Source: Fimbriimonadaceae bacterium
GTDB taxonomy: Bacteria > Armatimonadota > Fimbriimonadia > Fimbriimonadales > Fimbriimonadaceae
Direction of reading: 5' to 3'
Length of the DNA: 64,000 nt
NCBI GenBank assembly: GCA_022843485.1
Contig: JALHNM010000001.1
Coordinates: forward strand, 496,001 to 560,000
Shown: positions 42,591 through 51,455 of the stretch, one piece after another
Layout of the letters: every line of letters starts with the position of its first letter
How positions within the stretch are numbered: position 1 is the stretch's first letter
The notes under the pieces: model-generated
What the model was told of the DNA's origin: nothing
What the model saw: only the letters and a program-made list of their open reading frames with translations
The model's database searches: none
Made by a program: the position numbers and the translations under genes

Positions 42591-43466
42591 TTAGGCGAAC
42601 AAGAGGCACCGCGCGGACACGGCGAGCTTTTCGAGCGGGGACGTCCGGGCGCGGCGGACGAAGACGTCGTACCCGCTTGCTTCGATCCGGTCCAGGATGC
42701 GCGAGTAGAGGATCCGGGCCGTCTTGACCGCGGGCCGCATCCGGGCGGGCAAGACCGCGATGCCGGGGTCGCTCGCGGCGTAGAGCGCCCTCGTCCGGGC
42801 GATCTCGAACCGCATGAGTTCCTCGAACGGCGGGGTCACGCGACCAGTGCGCAGGTCTCCTTCCGTCACGCCGAACCGGTCTAAGTCCTCGAGCGGTAGG
42901 TAGACCCGGCCCCTCCGAAGGTCCTCGCCGACGTCCCGCATGAAGTTGGTCATTTGCATCGCCTCGCCGAGGGCCGTGGCTTGCAGCCGGACGGCGGGGG
43001 TCTCCGGCGCCCCCGTCACACGGCACATCATTAGACCGACGGCCACGGCCGAGCCCCGCATATAGCCTTCGAGGTCGGCGTAGGTGGGGTATCGGTCCAC
43101 CGTCACGTCCGCCGCCATCGCGTCGAGGAAGCAGTGCGGCTCCTCGAGCGGGATGGCCGTGGCCCGGAGCACGTCCCCGAACGCGCGCATGACCGGGTGT
43201 TCGACCCGCTCGCCTCTGGCCGACCGGTCGAGCTGGGACCGGAAGTCGTCGATCAACCCGAGCCGCTCCGCTGGGCTGAGCTCCCCGGGGTTGTCGACCC
43301 ATTCGTCCGGCACGCGCACGAACCCGTACACGGCGTCGACCTGTCTCCGGACCGTCTCGGGGAACCGGCGGCTGGCCCAGTAGTAGGTGGTTCCGTACTG
43401 CCGGTGAAGCCTCCGGCACACGTCGAAGTCGGTCTGGGTCGCGGTTTGGGTCACGCCAACGGACAT
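42591..43466 (-). CDS. Phytoene/squalene synthase family protein
   Basis: This 291-residue head-to-head prenyl synthase joins two prenyl diphosphates. TTYYWASRRFPETVRRQVDA and VYGFVRVPDEWVDNPG hold the first acidic site (a DxxxD-like motif, here DEWVD). MQMTNFMRDVGEDLRRGRVY with LPLEDLDRFGV holds the second. This pattern is more phytoene synthase-like than squalene synthase-like. No desaturase or cyclase gene is nearby. ATG 43466 overlaps the stop of the upstream acyltransferase (TAATG). Confidence 0.88.
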   Translation of the reverse strand: MSVGVTQTATQTDFDVCRRLHRQYGTTYYWASRRFPETVRRQVDAVYGFVRVPDEWVDNPGELSPAERLGLIDDFRSQLDRSARGERVEHPVMRAFGDVLRATAIPLEEPHCFLDAMAADVTVDRYPTYADLEGYMRGSAVAVGLMMCRVTGAPETPAVRLQATALGEAMQMTNFMRDVGEDLRRGRVYLPLEDLDRFGVTEGDLRTGRVTPPFEELMRFEIARTRALYAASDPGIAVLPARMRPAVKTARILYSRILDRIEASGYDVFVRRARTSPLEKLAVSARCLLFA

Positions 43467-44233
43467 TACGAGCCATCCCCCGGCGGTTGTTGCCGCCCCG
43501 ACCGAAAACGGCTGCCCCCGGGGGCCCGGCGGACGTCCCATCGCTCGTTGACGTCGGGCGTCCCTGGAGCGAGGACATCCCATGGACCGTCGAGTCCGGC
43601 CCGCGTCGCCTCGAGCAGGCGGGCCACCTCGTCCCGAGCTCTCCCGCACGAGTCCGGCCCACTGGGCAGGGGCTCGCCGAGGGCGAGGAACGCCTCGGGA
43701 CGTTCGTGAAGGGACATGTCGTAGTGGATGGCGACCGGCACGACCCGGCAGCCGGGGACCTTCGATGCGACGAGCTCGAGGGCCCGGCCGAAGGGCAGCA
43801 CGTCCGGGGGCCGGTGGAGCACGGCTTCGGCGAACAAGACCAACGACCGTCCCTCCGAGCGCATCCGCCGGATGGTCATGCGCACCGTCCGTGCCCGGGC
43901 GGCGGGGTCGCCGGGCGGGTAGGGCATGCCCCCGACCTTCTCGAAGAGCGGGAAGGCCCCGAACTCCTCGATCCAATCGAGGCTCGGAACGCCGAGCGCG
44001 GTGACGAGGTGGAACATCAGGTAGCCGTCGTGCCAGCCGTGGTGGTTCGCGGCGAAGACGAACGGCCCCTCGCCGAGCGGCCCCGGCCGTCTCCAGTAGA
44101 CGTTGCGGAACCGTGCGCGGACCGTCCGCCGGATCATCGCCCCGACGGCCCGTCCCAGGAGCCCGTCCTCTTGCCGCACTGGCGGAGGGTACCGCCCGAG
44201 CCGGTAGACCCAGAGACGGGGCGGGTGTGCCAT
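43466..44233 (-). CDS. PlsC-like 1-acyl-glycerol-3-phosphate acyltransferase family protein
   Basis: The protein has 255 residues. The acyltransferase motif NHHGWHDGYLMF (H-x4-D) and SLVLFAEAVLHRPPDVLPFG (motif III) are clear; VPVAIHYDMSLHERPEAFLA follows. It is translationally coupled to the phytoene synthase gene, so it may acylate a carotenoid glycoside or a membrane lipid. ATG 44233 lies three bases from the divergent priA start. A shorter start at Met 33 (about 44137) is possible. Confidence 0.78.
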   Translation of the reverse strand: MAHPPRLWVYRLGRYPPPVRQEDGLLGRAVGAMIRRTVRARFRNVYWRRPGPLGEGPFVFAANHHGWHDGYLMFHLVTALGVPSLDWIEEFGAFPLFEKVGGMPYPPGDPAARARTVRMTIRRMRSEGRSLVLFAEAVLHRPPDVLPFGRALELVASKVPGCRVVPVAIHYDMSLHERPEAFLALGEPLPSGPDSCGRARDEVARLLEATRAGLDGPWDVLAPGTPDVNERWDVRRAPGGSRFRSGRQQPPGDGS

Positions 44234-44236
44234 CCT

Positions 44237-46651
44237 GTGCCCATCGCACCCCTCCTCGTCGCCGAAGTCGGCCTCGACGCGCGGACGGCGGGCGCCCAGG
44301 CGGTCTACACCTACCTCGCGAGCCCGGACGTCAGCGTCGGCGAGGCGCGCCTGGTGCCCCTCGGGCCCCGGCGGGTGCTGGGCTATGTGCTCGCCCTTCG
44401 GGAGGTCGATGCGGCCGCGCTCGGCTTCCCGGTCGAGCAGCTCAAGGCCCTCGGGCCTCGAGTCGAGGGGCTCGGTTTGCCCGAGCCCACCCTCGCCCTC
44501 ATCCACGAGGTGGCCCGCCAGACGCTGTCGCCGGTCTCGCTCGCGCTCGGTCTCGCTGCGCCGCCCGGGACGCGGGACCGGCTCGTCACCACCTGGGAAC
44601 CGACCGGCGCCGAGCCCGGCGAGACGCCGCTGACCACGGCCCAAGCCGAGGCCTTGCGGGTCCTGACCGAGGTCGGCTGCCTCCAGGACACGAAGGCCAA
44701 GCCGATCCCCCAAGGCTCGCGGAGCGCCCTGCGCGCACTGGAGCGCCGGGGGCTGGCCCGCCGGGGCGTGCGGCTCGCGCCAAGGACGGAGCGGCAGCGG
44801 CTCTCCGGCCTTCTCCGGCTCACCGCTGACACCGCCAAGGTCGAGGCCTTCCTGCGCGGGCCCGGGAAGCGCAAGCCGGCTCAGGCCGTGACGCTCATGC
44901 GGCTCCAGGGCTCGGAGTCGGCCGCCTTCAGCGTCGAAGAGGTCCGGGCGCTCGGGGGCGTCACGGACCAGATCGTCCAGGCGCTGGTCGCGGCCGGGTT
45001 GCTCGAGACGGTCGAGGCCGCCGCGGCCCCGGTTCGCGCGACCCATACGCCGAACCCCCACCAACGGGCCGCGATCGAGGCGATCGTCGAGGCCGTTCAG
45101 GCCCGGCGGGCGGAGCGCTTCCTGCTCTTCGGCGTCACGGGGTCGGGCAAGACCGAGGTCTACCTCCGGGCGGCGGCCGAGGCGCTCAAGGCGGGGCGCC
45201 AGGTCCTGTACCTCGTGCCCGAGATCGCCCTCACCGCCCAAGTCGTGGCCCAGCTTCGGGAGCGGTTCGGCGGTCGCGTCGCGGTGGTCCACTCGAACAT
45301 GTCCCCGGGCGAGCGGCTCGAGAGCTGGACGAGGGTCCGGCGGGGGGAGACCCCGGTCGTTCTCGGGGCACGTTCCGCGCTCTTCGCTCCCTTCACGGAC
45401 TTGGGGCTGATCGTGCTGGACGAGGAGCACGAGGGGAGCTACAAGCAAGACGCCGCCCCTCGCTACCACGCCAAGCGGCTCGCCGCGTTCCTCGCCGGCC
45501 AGTTCTCGTGCCCGCTCGTCCTGGGTTCGGCGACCCCAAGCGTGGAGTCCTTCCACGACGCCGAGGCGGGTCGCGTTCGGCTCCTGAGACTCCCAGAACG
45601 TGCCGCCAGCGCCCGGCTTCCGGGGGTCGAGGTCGTCGATCTGACTGAGCTCTACCGGACGTTCAAACCCTCGATCCTCTCCCCACGGCTCTCGGACCTT
45701 CTCGGCGAGACCCTCGGCCGGGGGGAGCAGGCGATCCTCTTTCTCAACCGCCGGGCCTACTCCCCGTTCCTCGTGTGCCGGGACTGCGGGCACCGGTTCC
45801 TCTGCCACCAATGCGCCGTGGCGCTGGCCTACCACCGGAAGGAGAACCGGCTGCGCTGCCACCACTGCGGCGAGCAGCACCCGGTGCCTGACGTGTGCCC
45901 CCAGTGCGAGGGGACCCGGGTCGCTCCGTTCGGGGTCGGCGCGGAGAAGGTCGAGGAGGCGGTCGGGCTCGCCTTCCCGAGTGCCCGGGTCGCCCGGCTC
46001 GACCGGGACGTCGCCCGTCGGGTCGGGGCGCTCGAGGAGACCCTGACCGCCTTTCGATCCGGGGCGCTCGACGTCCTCGTCGGCACCCAGATGGTCGCGA
46101 AGGGGCTCGACTTCCCGAACGTGACCTTGGTCGGGGTCATCGCCGCGGACGTCTCGCTCAACGTCCCTGACTTCCGGGCGTCTGAGCGGACGTTCCAGCT
46201 GCTGTCCCAGGTGGCGGGTCGGGCCGGGCGGGGGCGGGCGCCGGGGACGGTCGTCGTCCAAACCCTGAACCCGACCCACACCGCCGTCCTCAGCGCCCAG
46301 CGGCACGACTTCGAAGGGTTCTATCAGGAGGTCATGGCGGAGCGGGAGGAGGCGGGCTACCCCCCTTGCCGGCGTCTGGTGAACGTCCTCTTCACAGGCG
46401 AGGACAGGGCGGGGGTGTTCGGCCTGTCGGCCGTCGCGGCGCAGCGGTTGCGGCTTGGGCTCGACGGCGGGGCCGAGGTGCTCGGACCCGCCGACTGCCC
46501 GGTCGAGCGTGTCCAGAACCTCTGGCGCCGGCACGTCCTGGTGAAGCTGCCTCCCGACGGCGACCCCGGGCCGATCCAGTCGATCCTCGAGTCGGTCGAG
46601 ACCGGCAAGGCCCGGATCGTCGTGGACGTCGACCCGGGCTCGCTGATGTGA
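44237..46651 (+). CDS. priA: Primosomal replication restart helicase PriA
   Basis: The protein has 804 residues. It has an N-terminal DNA-binding (3'-BD) domain, then Walker A in LLFGVTGSGKTEVYLRAAAE at about residue 300, DEEH in LIVLDEEHEGSYKQDAAPRY, zinc cysteine pairs in CRDCGHRFLCHQCAVALAYH and RCHHCGEQHPVPDVCPQCEG, and late motifs VGTQMVAKGLDFPNVTLVGV and SQVAGRAGRG. It reloads the replisome at stalled forks. GTG 44237 is chosen because the start must follow the divergent acyltransferase. Confidence 0.96.
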   Translation: MPIAPLLVAEVGLDARTAGAQAVYTYLASPDVSVGEARLVPLGPRRVLGYVLALREVDAAALGFPVEQLKALGPRVEGLGLPEPTLALIHEVARQTLSPVSLALGLAAPPGTRDRLVTTWEPTGAEPGETPLTTAQAEALRVLTEVGCLQDTKAKPIPQGSRSALRALERRGLARRGVRLAPRTERQRLSGLLRLTADTAKVEAFLRGPGKRKPAQAVTLMRLQGSESAAFSVEEVRALGGVTDQIVQALVAAGLLETVEAAAAPVRATHTPNPHQRAAIEAIVEAVQARRAERFLLFGVTGSGKTEVYLRAAAEALKAGRQVLYLVPEIALTAQVVAQLRERFGGRVAVVHSNMSPGERLESWTRVRRGETPVVLGARSALFAPFTDLGLIVLDEEHEGSYKQDAAPRYHAKRLAAFLAGQFSCPLVLGSATPSVESFHDAEAGRVRLLRLPERAASARLPGVEVVDLTELYRTFKPSILSPRLSDLLGETLGRGEQAILFLNRRAYSPFLVCRDCGHRFLCHQCAVALAYHRKENRLRCHHCGEQHPVPDVCPQCEGTRVAPFGVGAEKVEEAVGLAFPSARVARLDRDVARRVGALEETLTAFRSGALDVLVGTQMVAKGLDFPNVTLVGVIAADVSLNVPDFRASERTFQLLSQVAGRAGRGRAPGTVVVQTLNPTHTAVLSAQRHDFEGFYQEVMAEREEAGYPPCRRLVNVLFTGEDRAGVFGLSAVAAQRLRLGLDGGAEVLGPADCPVERVQNLWRRHVLVKLPPDGDPGPIQSILESVETGKARIVVDVDPGSLM

Positions 46652-46657
46652 GGTCCC

Positions 46658-47344
46658 CTACACCCCGTTCGGGGTGGACTTCTCGAACGCGCACCCGGAG
46701 GTCATCGCGTCCGGCGCCATCGCGACGTCCAACTTGGCCGGGGGCTGCCCGGTCTCGTCGGCGAGGGCCTGGTTCAGCTCCTTGAGCATGGTCTTCGAGT
46801 AGCCGGGCCACTGGCGGACGATCTGCCCGCCCTTCGCCACGAGCGTCACGTAGACCGAGCGCTTGGCGTCGTAGTCCGCGAACACCCTCTGGTCGCCGGC
46901 CAACGCCATCGCGTAGGGCACCTTGAAGTTCTCCTGGTAGAGCGTGGCGACGCGGAGGTCCGAGTCGATGACACCAAGGAACGTCGCCCGACCCGTGAAG
47001 GCCTGCGCCAGACCGTTGAAGAACGGTTGCGACTCCATGCTGCACGGGCACCCGTCCTTGGTGAAGACGATCGCGACGGGGCCGTTCTTCGCGAGCGTAG
47101 CGAGCGTTTGGGTTCCGCCCCGGGTGTCCCCCAGGGCAAAGGCCGGGGCCGGGCGGCCACCGAGCGCCTTGGACCTCTCCCACATCGGGTCTGAGACCGG
47201 GTGCTTGGGCTCCTTACTGAGGTCGGTCGCGTTCGAGCGGACGGCCGTGACCGGGGAGGCGGTCATGGCCAGGATGGCGAGCCAGCCCGCGGTCGCGAGG
47301 GCGGCGCACAAGACGGTAAGTCCGATGAGCGAAGGCCGCGTCAT
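46658..47344 (-). CDS. Membrane-anchored thioredoxin-fold (AhpC/TSA-like) protein
   Basis: The protein has 228 residues. One N-terminal membrane helix (IGLTVLCAALATAGWLAILA) is followed by an extracytoplasmic redoxin domain with PAPAFALGDTRGGTQTLATL and IVFTKDGCPCSMESQPFFNG. The active-site region has C-x-C rather than the usual C-x-x-C. Oxidoreductase or peroxide-reducing activity is likely but unproven. It is convergent with priA, with a six-base gap. Confidence 0.75.
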   Translation of the reverse strand: MTRPSLIGLTVLCAALATAGWLAILAMTASPVTAVRSNATDLSKEPKHPVSDPMWERSKALGGRPAPAFALGDTRGGTQTLATLAKNGPVAIVFTKDGCPCSMESQPFFNGLAQAFTGRATFLGVIDSDLRVATLYQENFKVPYAMALAGDQRVFADYDAKRSVYVTLVAKGGQIVRQWPGYSKTMLKELNQALADETGQPPAKLDVAMAPDAMTSGCAFEKSTPNGV

Positions 47345-47417
47345 ACAGTCACGAGTGTGGGTCCTGGGCCCGGCGGTGGGTAGGGCGGTCTGGGACGTCG
47401 CGCCCGTTACACCGCCG

Positions 47418-47423
47418 TAGAAT
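47418..47423 (+). promoter_or_regulatory. -10 box of probable leaderless cinA promoter
   Basis: TAGAAT, five bases before GTG 47429; the shortest spacing of the set. Confidence 0.4.
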
Positions 47424-47428
47424 GGGGC

Positions 47429-48667
47429 GTGCGTGCCGAAGTCGTGAGCGTAGGGACGGAGTTGCTCCTCGGGCAGATCGTGGACACGAACGCGGCCGAG
47501 CTCGGTCGGGTGTTCGCCGAGTGCGGGGTCGTCCACACCCACCGGCAGACGGTCGGCGACAACCTCGAGCGTCTCACCGAGGCGCTACACTTGGCGTTGT
47601 CGCGGTCGGACGTGGTCGTGACGATCGGCGGGCTCGGGCCGACCGAGGACGACCTCACCCGGGACGGGATCGCGGCCGCGCTCGGGTCGCCGCTCGTCCA
47701 CGACCCGGAACTCGAGCGAACGGTCCGCGAGGTCTTCGCCCGCCGACGGCTCCCTTGGGTCGAGTCCCAGCTTCGCCAGGCGCAGCGCCCCGAGTGCGCC
47801 CGGCCCCTGCCGAACCCGAACGGGACCGCCCCTGGCTTCATCGCCGAGAAGGACGGGAAGGCGGTCGTGGCCCTGCCGGGGCCGCGGGGCGAGTTCGTCC
47901 CGATGCTGGAGGGGCCTGTCCGCGAGTTCCTAGCCCGGCTGGGGGGCGGCCGGACGCTCCGCTCGCGGCTCCTCCGCATCGCGGGGATGGGCGAGTCGGT
48001 GGTCGAGCACCGTCTGGGCGAACTCATGCACGGGAGCGACCCCACCGTCGCCCCGTACGCAAAGCCGGGCGAAGTCCACCTTCGGGTCTCGACGATGGCC
48101 GGCTCAGAGGCCGAGGCCGAGGCACGGCTGGCACCGCTCGTGGCCGAGATCCGGGACCGGCTCGGGGATGTGGTTTACGGCGAGGGGGACGAGACCTTGG
48201 AGAGCGTGGTCCTCGGGTTGCTGCAGCGGTCCGGTGCGACCTTGGGCCTGGCTGAAAGCTGCACCGGCGGCGGGCTCGGGGCCAGGGTCACGAACGTCCC
48301 AGGGTCGTCGCGCGCCTTCGTCGGGGGGTTCGTGACGTACTCGAACGAGGCCAAGGTCAGGCACCTGGGCGTGCGAGAGGAGACCCTGGCGGCCCACGGG
48401 GCTGTCTCGGCGGAGACCGCCGCCGAGATGGCGCTGGGTGCCCGCGAGCGGCTCGGGGCGACGTGGGCGGTGAGCGTCACTGGGGTCGCGGGGCCGGACG
48501 GCGGCACGGAGGCCAAACCGGTCGGGCTTGTCTACATCGGAATCGCGGGCCCGGGAGGCGTCGAGACCCACCGCCATCTTTTCCCCGGAACCCGCGAGAC
48601 CGTCCGGCTGCGGAGCGCCCAGATGGCCCTCGTCGAGCTTCGCTCGGCTCTGATCGCCCGGGTATGA
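47429..48667 (+). CDS. cinA: CinA-family competence/damage protein with NMN deamidase domain
   Basis: The protein has 412 residues. The N-terminal MoCF-like domain (1-170) shows VSVGTELLLGQIVDTNAAEL and VVTIGGLGPTEDDLTRDGIA. The C-terminal PncC domain (about 255-410) shows LGLAESCTGGGLGARVTNVP, FVGGFVTYSNEAKVRHLGV and SVTGVAGPDGGTEAKPVGLV. CinA-type enzymes salvage NMN/ADP-ribose in pyridine nucleotide recycling. Its stop overlaps the photolyase gene start (ATGA). Confidence 0.94.
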   Translation: MRAEVVSVGTELLLGQIVDTNAAELGRVFAECGVVHTHRQTVGDNLERLTEALHLALSRSDVVVTIGGLGPTEDDLTRDGIAAALGSPLVHDPELERTVREVFARRRLPWVESQLRQAQRPECARPLPNPNGTAPGFIAEKDGKAVVALPGPRGEFVPMLEGPVREFLARLGGGRTLRSRLLRIAGMGESVVEHRLGELMHGSDPTVAPYAKPGEVHLRVSTMAGSEAEAEARLAPLVAEIRDRLGDVVYGEGDETLESVVLGLLQRSGATLGLAESCTGGGLGARVTNVPGSSRAFVGGFVTYSNEAKVRHLGVREETLAAHGAVSAETAAEMALGARERLGATWAVSVTGVAGPDGGTEAKPVGLVYIGIAGPGGVETHRHLFPGTRETVRLRSAQMALVELRSALIARV

Positions 48668-50181
48668 CGCCGATCGCCGTCGTCCTCGGGGATCAACTCT
48701 TCGAGGGCCTCCCTGGTCTGCCTCCGGGTGCGCTCGTGTTCATGCGCGAGGACTGGGGGCTGTGCACCCGAACCCGTCACCACAAGCAGAAGGTCGTCCT
48801 GTTCCTAAGCGCCATGCGGCACTTCGCCGAGGCCCTTCGGGCGGCCGGGCGGGAGGTCGTGTACCAGCCGCTCGACTCGCGAGGCGGCTATGGCGAGGCG
48901 GTCGAGGCGGTGTGGCGAGCGAGAGGGCGACCGCCGCTCGTGGGCTATCGCCCTGCCGACCGGTTCTTCCTCGACGAGATGGGGGCCTTGCCGGTGGCCC
49001 TCGTCGAGTCGCCCGGCTTCCTCACCAGCGACGACGTTTGGGCCGAGTTCCGCCGCCGAAGCGCACGGGGGACGATGGGTGACTTCTACACCCTCCAGCG
49101 TCGGGCGCTCGGATTGTTGATCGAGGGGGGCGGCCCCGTGGGCGGATCTTGGAGCTTCGACGCCGAGAACCGTAAGCCGATGCCGAAGGGTCTTGCCCCG
49201 CCGCCCGTGCCCTGGGTCGAGCCCGACGCGACGACGCTCGAAGTTGTCGAACTCGTGGAGCGGCTGTTCCCCGACCACCCGGGGGATGCCCGGGCGTTTC
49301 GCTGGCCGGTGACTCGTAAGGACGCGCTTGGCTGGCTCGATCACTTCACATTGACTCGCCTTGCCGACTTCGGGCCGTACGAGGATGCCCTCTCGCGCCG
49401 AGAGGCCACGCTGTGGCACAGCCTCCTTTCCCCGCTCTTGAACTGTGGCCTCCTGACCCCGGGGGAGTGCGTATCGGCTGCGATCCGGGCGTACGAGGGC
49501 GGTCTTGCCCCGTTGAACTCGACGGAGGGGTTCGTGCGGCAGATCGTGGGCTGGCGCGAGTTCGTGAAGCGCATTGCGGACGAGGGCTCCGCCGCCCTCC
49601 GCGACCGGAACGCCCGATTCTCCCGCGTGCCGTTCCGCCCGGGAGACGCGCCAGAGGAACGAAACTTCATGGGGCACACACGTCGTCTCGGCCCGGCCTG
49701 GTGGGACGGAACGACCGGATTGCCTCCGTTCGACGAGGTGGTCTCCCGCCTTCACCGCGTCGGCTGGTGCCACCACATCGAGCGCCTCATGGTGGCGGGC
49801 TCGCTCATGGTCATGTGCGAGGTCCATCCGCAGGAGGCGTACCGGTGGTTCATGGAGCTCTTCGTCGACTCGGCGGACTGGGTGATGGGCCCGAACGTCT
49901 TCGGGATGAGCCAGTTCTCGGACGGAGGTTCGTTCGCGACGAAGCCGTACGTGAGCGGTTCGGCGTACGTGCTCAAGATGAGCGACTACCCGCGCGGGCC
50001 GTGGTGCGACGTGTGGGACGGGCTCTACTGGCGGTTCGTCGATCGCAACCGCGAGTGGCTCGGGTCGAACCCGCGGACGTCGCAGGCGGTGCGGGCGTTC
50101 GGGCGGTTGGAGCCCGTCCGCCGCGACCGGGTGCTGGCCGCGGCGGAGGGGTTCGTCGGTCGGGTGACGCTTACGGGGTGA
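48664..50181 (+). CDS. FeS-BCP/PhrB-type photolyase-cryptochrome family protein lacking cluster cysteines
   Basis: This 505-residue protein of the deoxyribodipyrimidine photolyase-related group has IAVVLGDQLFEG at the N-terminus, then MREDWGLCTRTRHHKQKVVL, and the FAD domain with TEGFVRQIVGWREFVKRI, GWCHHIERLMVAGSL and MGPNVFGMSQFSDGG. Where family members carry a C-x2-C and a later Cys for a [4Fe-4S] cluster, this protein reads KMSDYPRGPWCDVWDGLYWR. The ligands appear to be absent. It is expected to repair UV lesions (6-4 type) or act as a blue-light sensor. Confidence 0.88.
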   Translation: MTPIAVVLGDQLFEGLPGLPPGALVFMREDWGLCTRTRHHKQKVVLFLSAMRHFAEALRAAGREVVYQPLDSRGGYGEAVEAVWRARGRPPLVGYRPADRFFLDEMGALPVALVESPGFLTSDDVWAEFRRRSARGTMGDFYTLQRRALGLLIEGGGPVGGSWSFDAENRKPMPKGLAPPPVPWVEPDATTLEVVELVERLFPDHPGDARAFRWPVTRKDALGWLDHFTLTRLADFGPYEDALSRREATLWHSLLSPLLNCGLLTPGECVSAAIRAYEGGLAPLNSTEGFVRQIVGWREFVKRIADEGSAALRDRNARFSRVPFRPGDAPEERNFMGHTRRLGPAWWDGTTGLPPFDEVVSRLHRVGWCHHIERLMVAGSLMVMCEVHPQEAYRWFMELFVDSADWVMGPNVFGMSQFSDGGSFATKPYVSGSAYVLKMSDYPRGPWCDVWDGLYWRFVDRNREWLGSNPRTSQAVRAFGRLEPVRRDRVLAAAEGFVGRVTLTG

Positions 50182-51301
50182 CGACCCAGCGGAACTGGTC
50201 GACCTCGTTGCACCAGGCAGGGCTGGCGGCGGGGCCGGTCTGGCGCACGCGGTAGCGGCCGGTGACCGTGAGGTCGCCCGGGTTCACGTAGCGCGAGACG
50301 CTTCCGGTGGCCGAGAGCTTGCGGGTGGCGAAGGTCGTGTTCGTCGAATCGGTCCGGACGTCGGTGGTCGAGAACGTGTTCGTCGACCAGTCGAACAGGT
50401 CGAGGGTCTGGCTGAAGAGACCATTGACCGTCATCCGGCTCGTGACGAGCAGGTCGAGGAACTCGACGTCGGTGCTGGCGGCGGTCCCGCTGACCTCGAC
50501 GGTGATCGGGGCCACCGCCTGGTTCGGGACGATGAACCGGCAGACGCGCAGGCTGTTCCCGTCGATGGCGGCGAGGCTCGAGACGTCGCCCGCGTCCAGC
50601 CGGCCGAGGCGGACGGCGAGGCGGCTCGGGGCGATCGAGCGCTCAGGGATCTGGAGCGTCTGCTGGATGTTCGTCACGTCGACCGAGACACGGCTGACCG
50701 TGAAGACCGGCGAGACGATCCACCCCGAGACGTTGCCCGGGCGGACGATGATCGAGTTGGTCGAGCCGGTGCCGAGCTGGTCGCCCTGCACGTCGCAGAT
50801 CGCGTTGAGGATCGGGTTGAGCGCCGGGGCGGTGACGGTGTTGCTGAACACGGTGTCGACGTTCGTCAAGACCCGGACGTTGCGGAGCGTGAGGTCGTAG
50901 TCGACGCCTTCGATGGTTCCGGTGAGCCGGTACGGGCCGGGGAGGACCGCGTCGGTCACGTGCTTCGTACCTTCGCCGCCGGTCGCCGAACCGACGAGCG
51001 TGATCGTCTCCGGCGGGAAGAGGATGTTGAGGTCGCTCAGCTTCAGCTGGAAGTTGAGCGAGCCGCGAGTCTTGTTGACGGCGAGCTCATCGGCCCCACC
51101 GGTCGTGTCGATGACCTGGGTGCCGAGAATGAACGCGTCGATCTCGATCTTGATGTTCGAGTCGGTCTTGCCGTAGCGGGCGGCGTTGTCGCCGAAAGTG
51201 AACGAGAACCGCTCAGCGCCGCGGAAGCGCTCGAGAGGCTGGCCGGCGAGGGCCATGCCCGCCACGCTGGCGAGCAAGAGGGTGACGAGAGTCTTCTTCA
51301 T
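50171..51301 (-). CDS. Exported protein with conserved C-terminal domain
   Basis: This 376-residue protein has a signal peptide at 1-19 (TLVTLLLASVAGMALA). The central beta-rich part (20-230) has no recognised family. Residues about 230-376 align with the last 142 residues of the choice-of-anchor-B protein: GDVSSLAAIDGNSLRV, APITVEV, SQTLDLFDW, RYVNPGD and EVDQFRWVVTP, with the same order and spacing. AAGGAGACCAGG is a clear ribosome binding site. TATCAT on the minus strand near 51370 is a possible -10. The stop region overlaps the photolyase 3' end by 11 bases. Confidence 0.75.
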   Translation of the reverse strand: MKKTLVTLLLASVAGMALAGQPLERFRGAERFSFTFGDNAARYGKTDSNIKIEIDAFILGTQVIDTTGGADELAVNKTRGSLNFQLKLSDLNILFPPETITLVGSATGGEGTKHVTDAVLPGPYRLTGTIEGVDYDLTLRNVRVLTNVDTVFSNTVTAPALNPILNAICDVQGDQLGTGSTNSIIVRPGNVSGWIVSPVFTVSRVSVDVTNIQQTLQIPERSIAPSRLAVRLGRLDAGDVSSLAAIDGNSLRVCRFIVPNQAVAPITVEVSGTAASTDVEFLDLLVTSRMTVNGLFSQTLDLFDWSTNTFSTTDVRTDSTNTTFATRKLSATGSVSRYVNPGDLTVTGRYRVRQTGPAASPAWCNEVDQFRWVVTP

Positions 51302-51455
51302 CCTGGTCTCCTTGAGGAACTGGCGACCCAACGGTCGTCCGAACGATTCTGGCGGAGGAATGTTAACACGATGATAACGCCTGTGTCTCCGGTCGCCCCT
51401 GCCCGGCGGGGGCACCGGGAACGGATCGGGTAGATTCGCAGGGTCAGCGCGGACC

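Noticed and set aside
43466-46534. 1022-codon minus-strand frame opposite priA
   Set aside because: Only its last 255 codons are a real gene (PlsC-like). The rest is antisense to priA and has shadow-frame composition.
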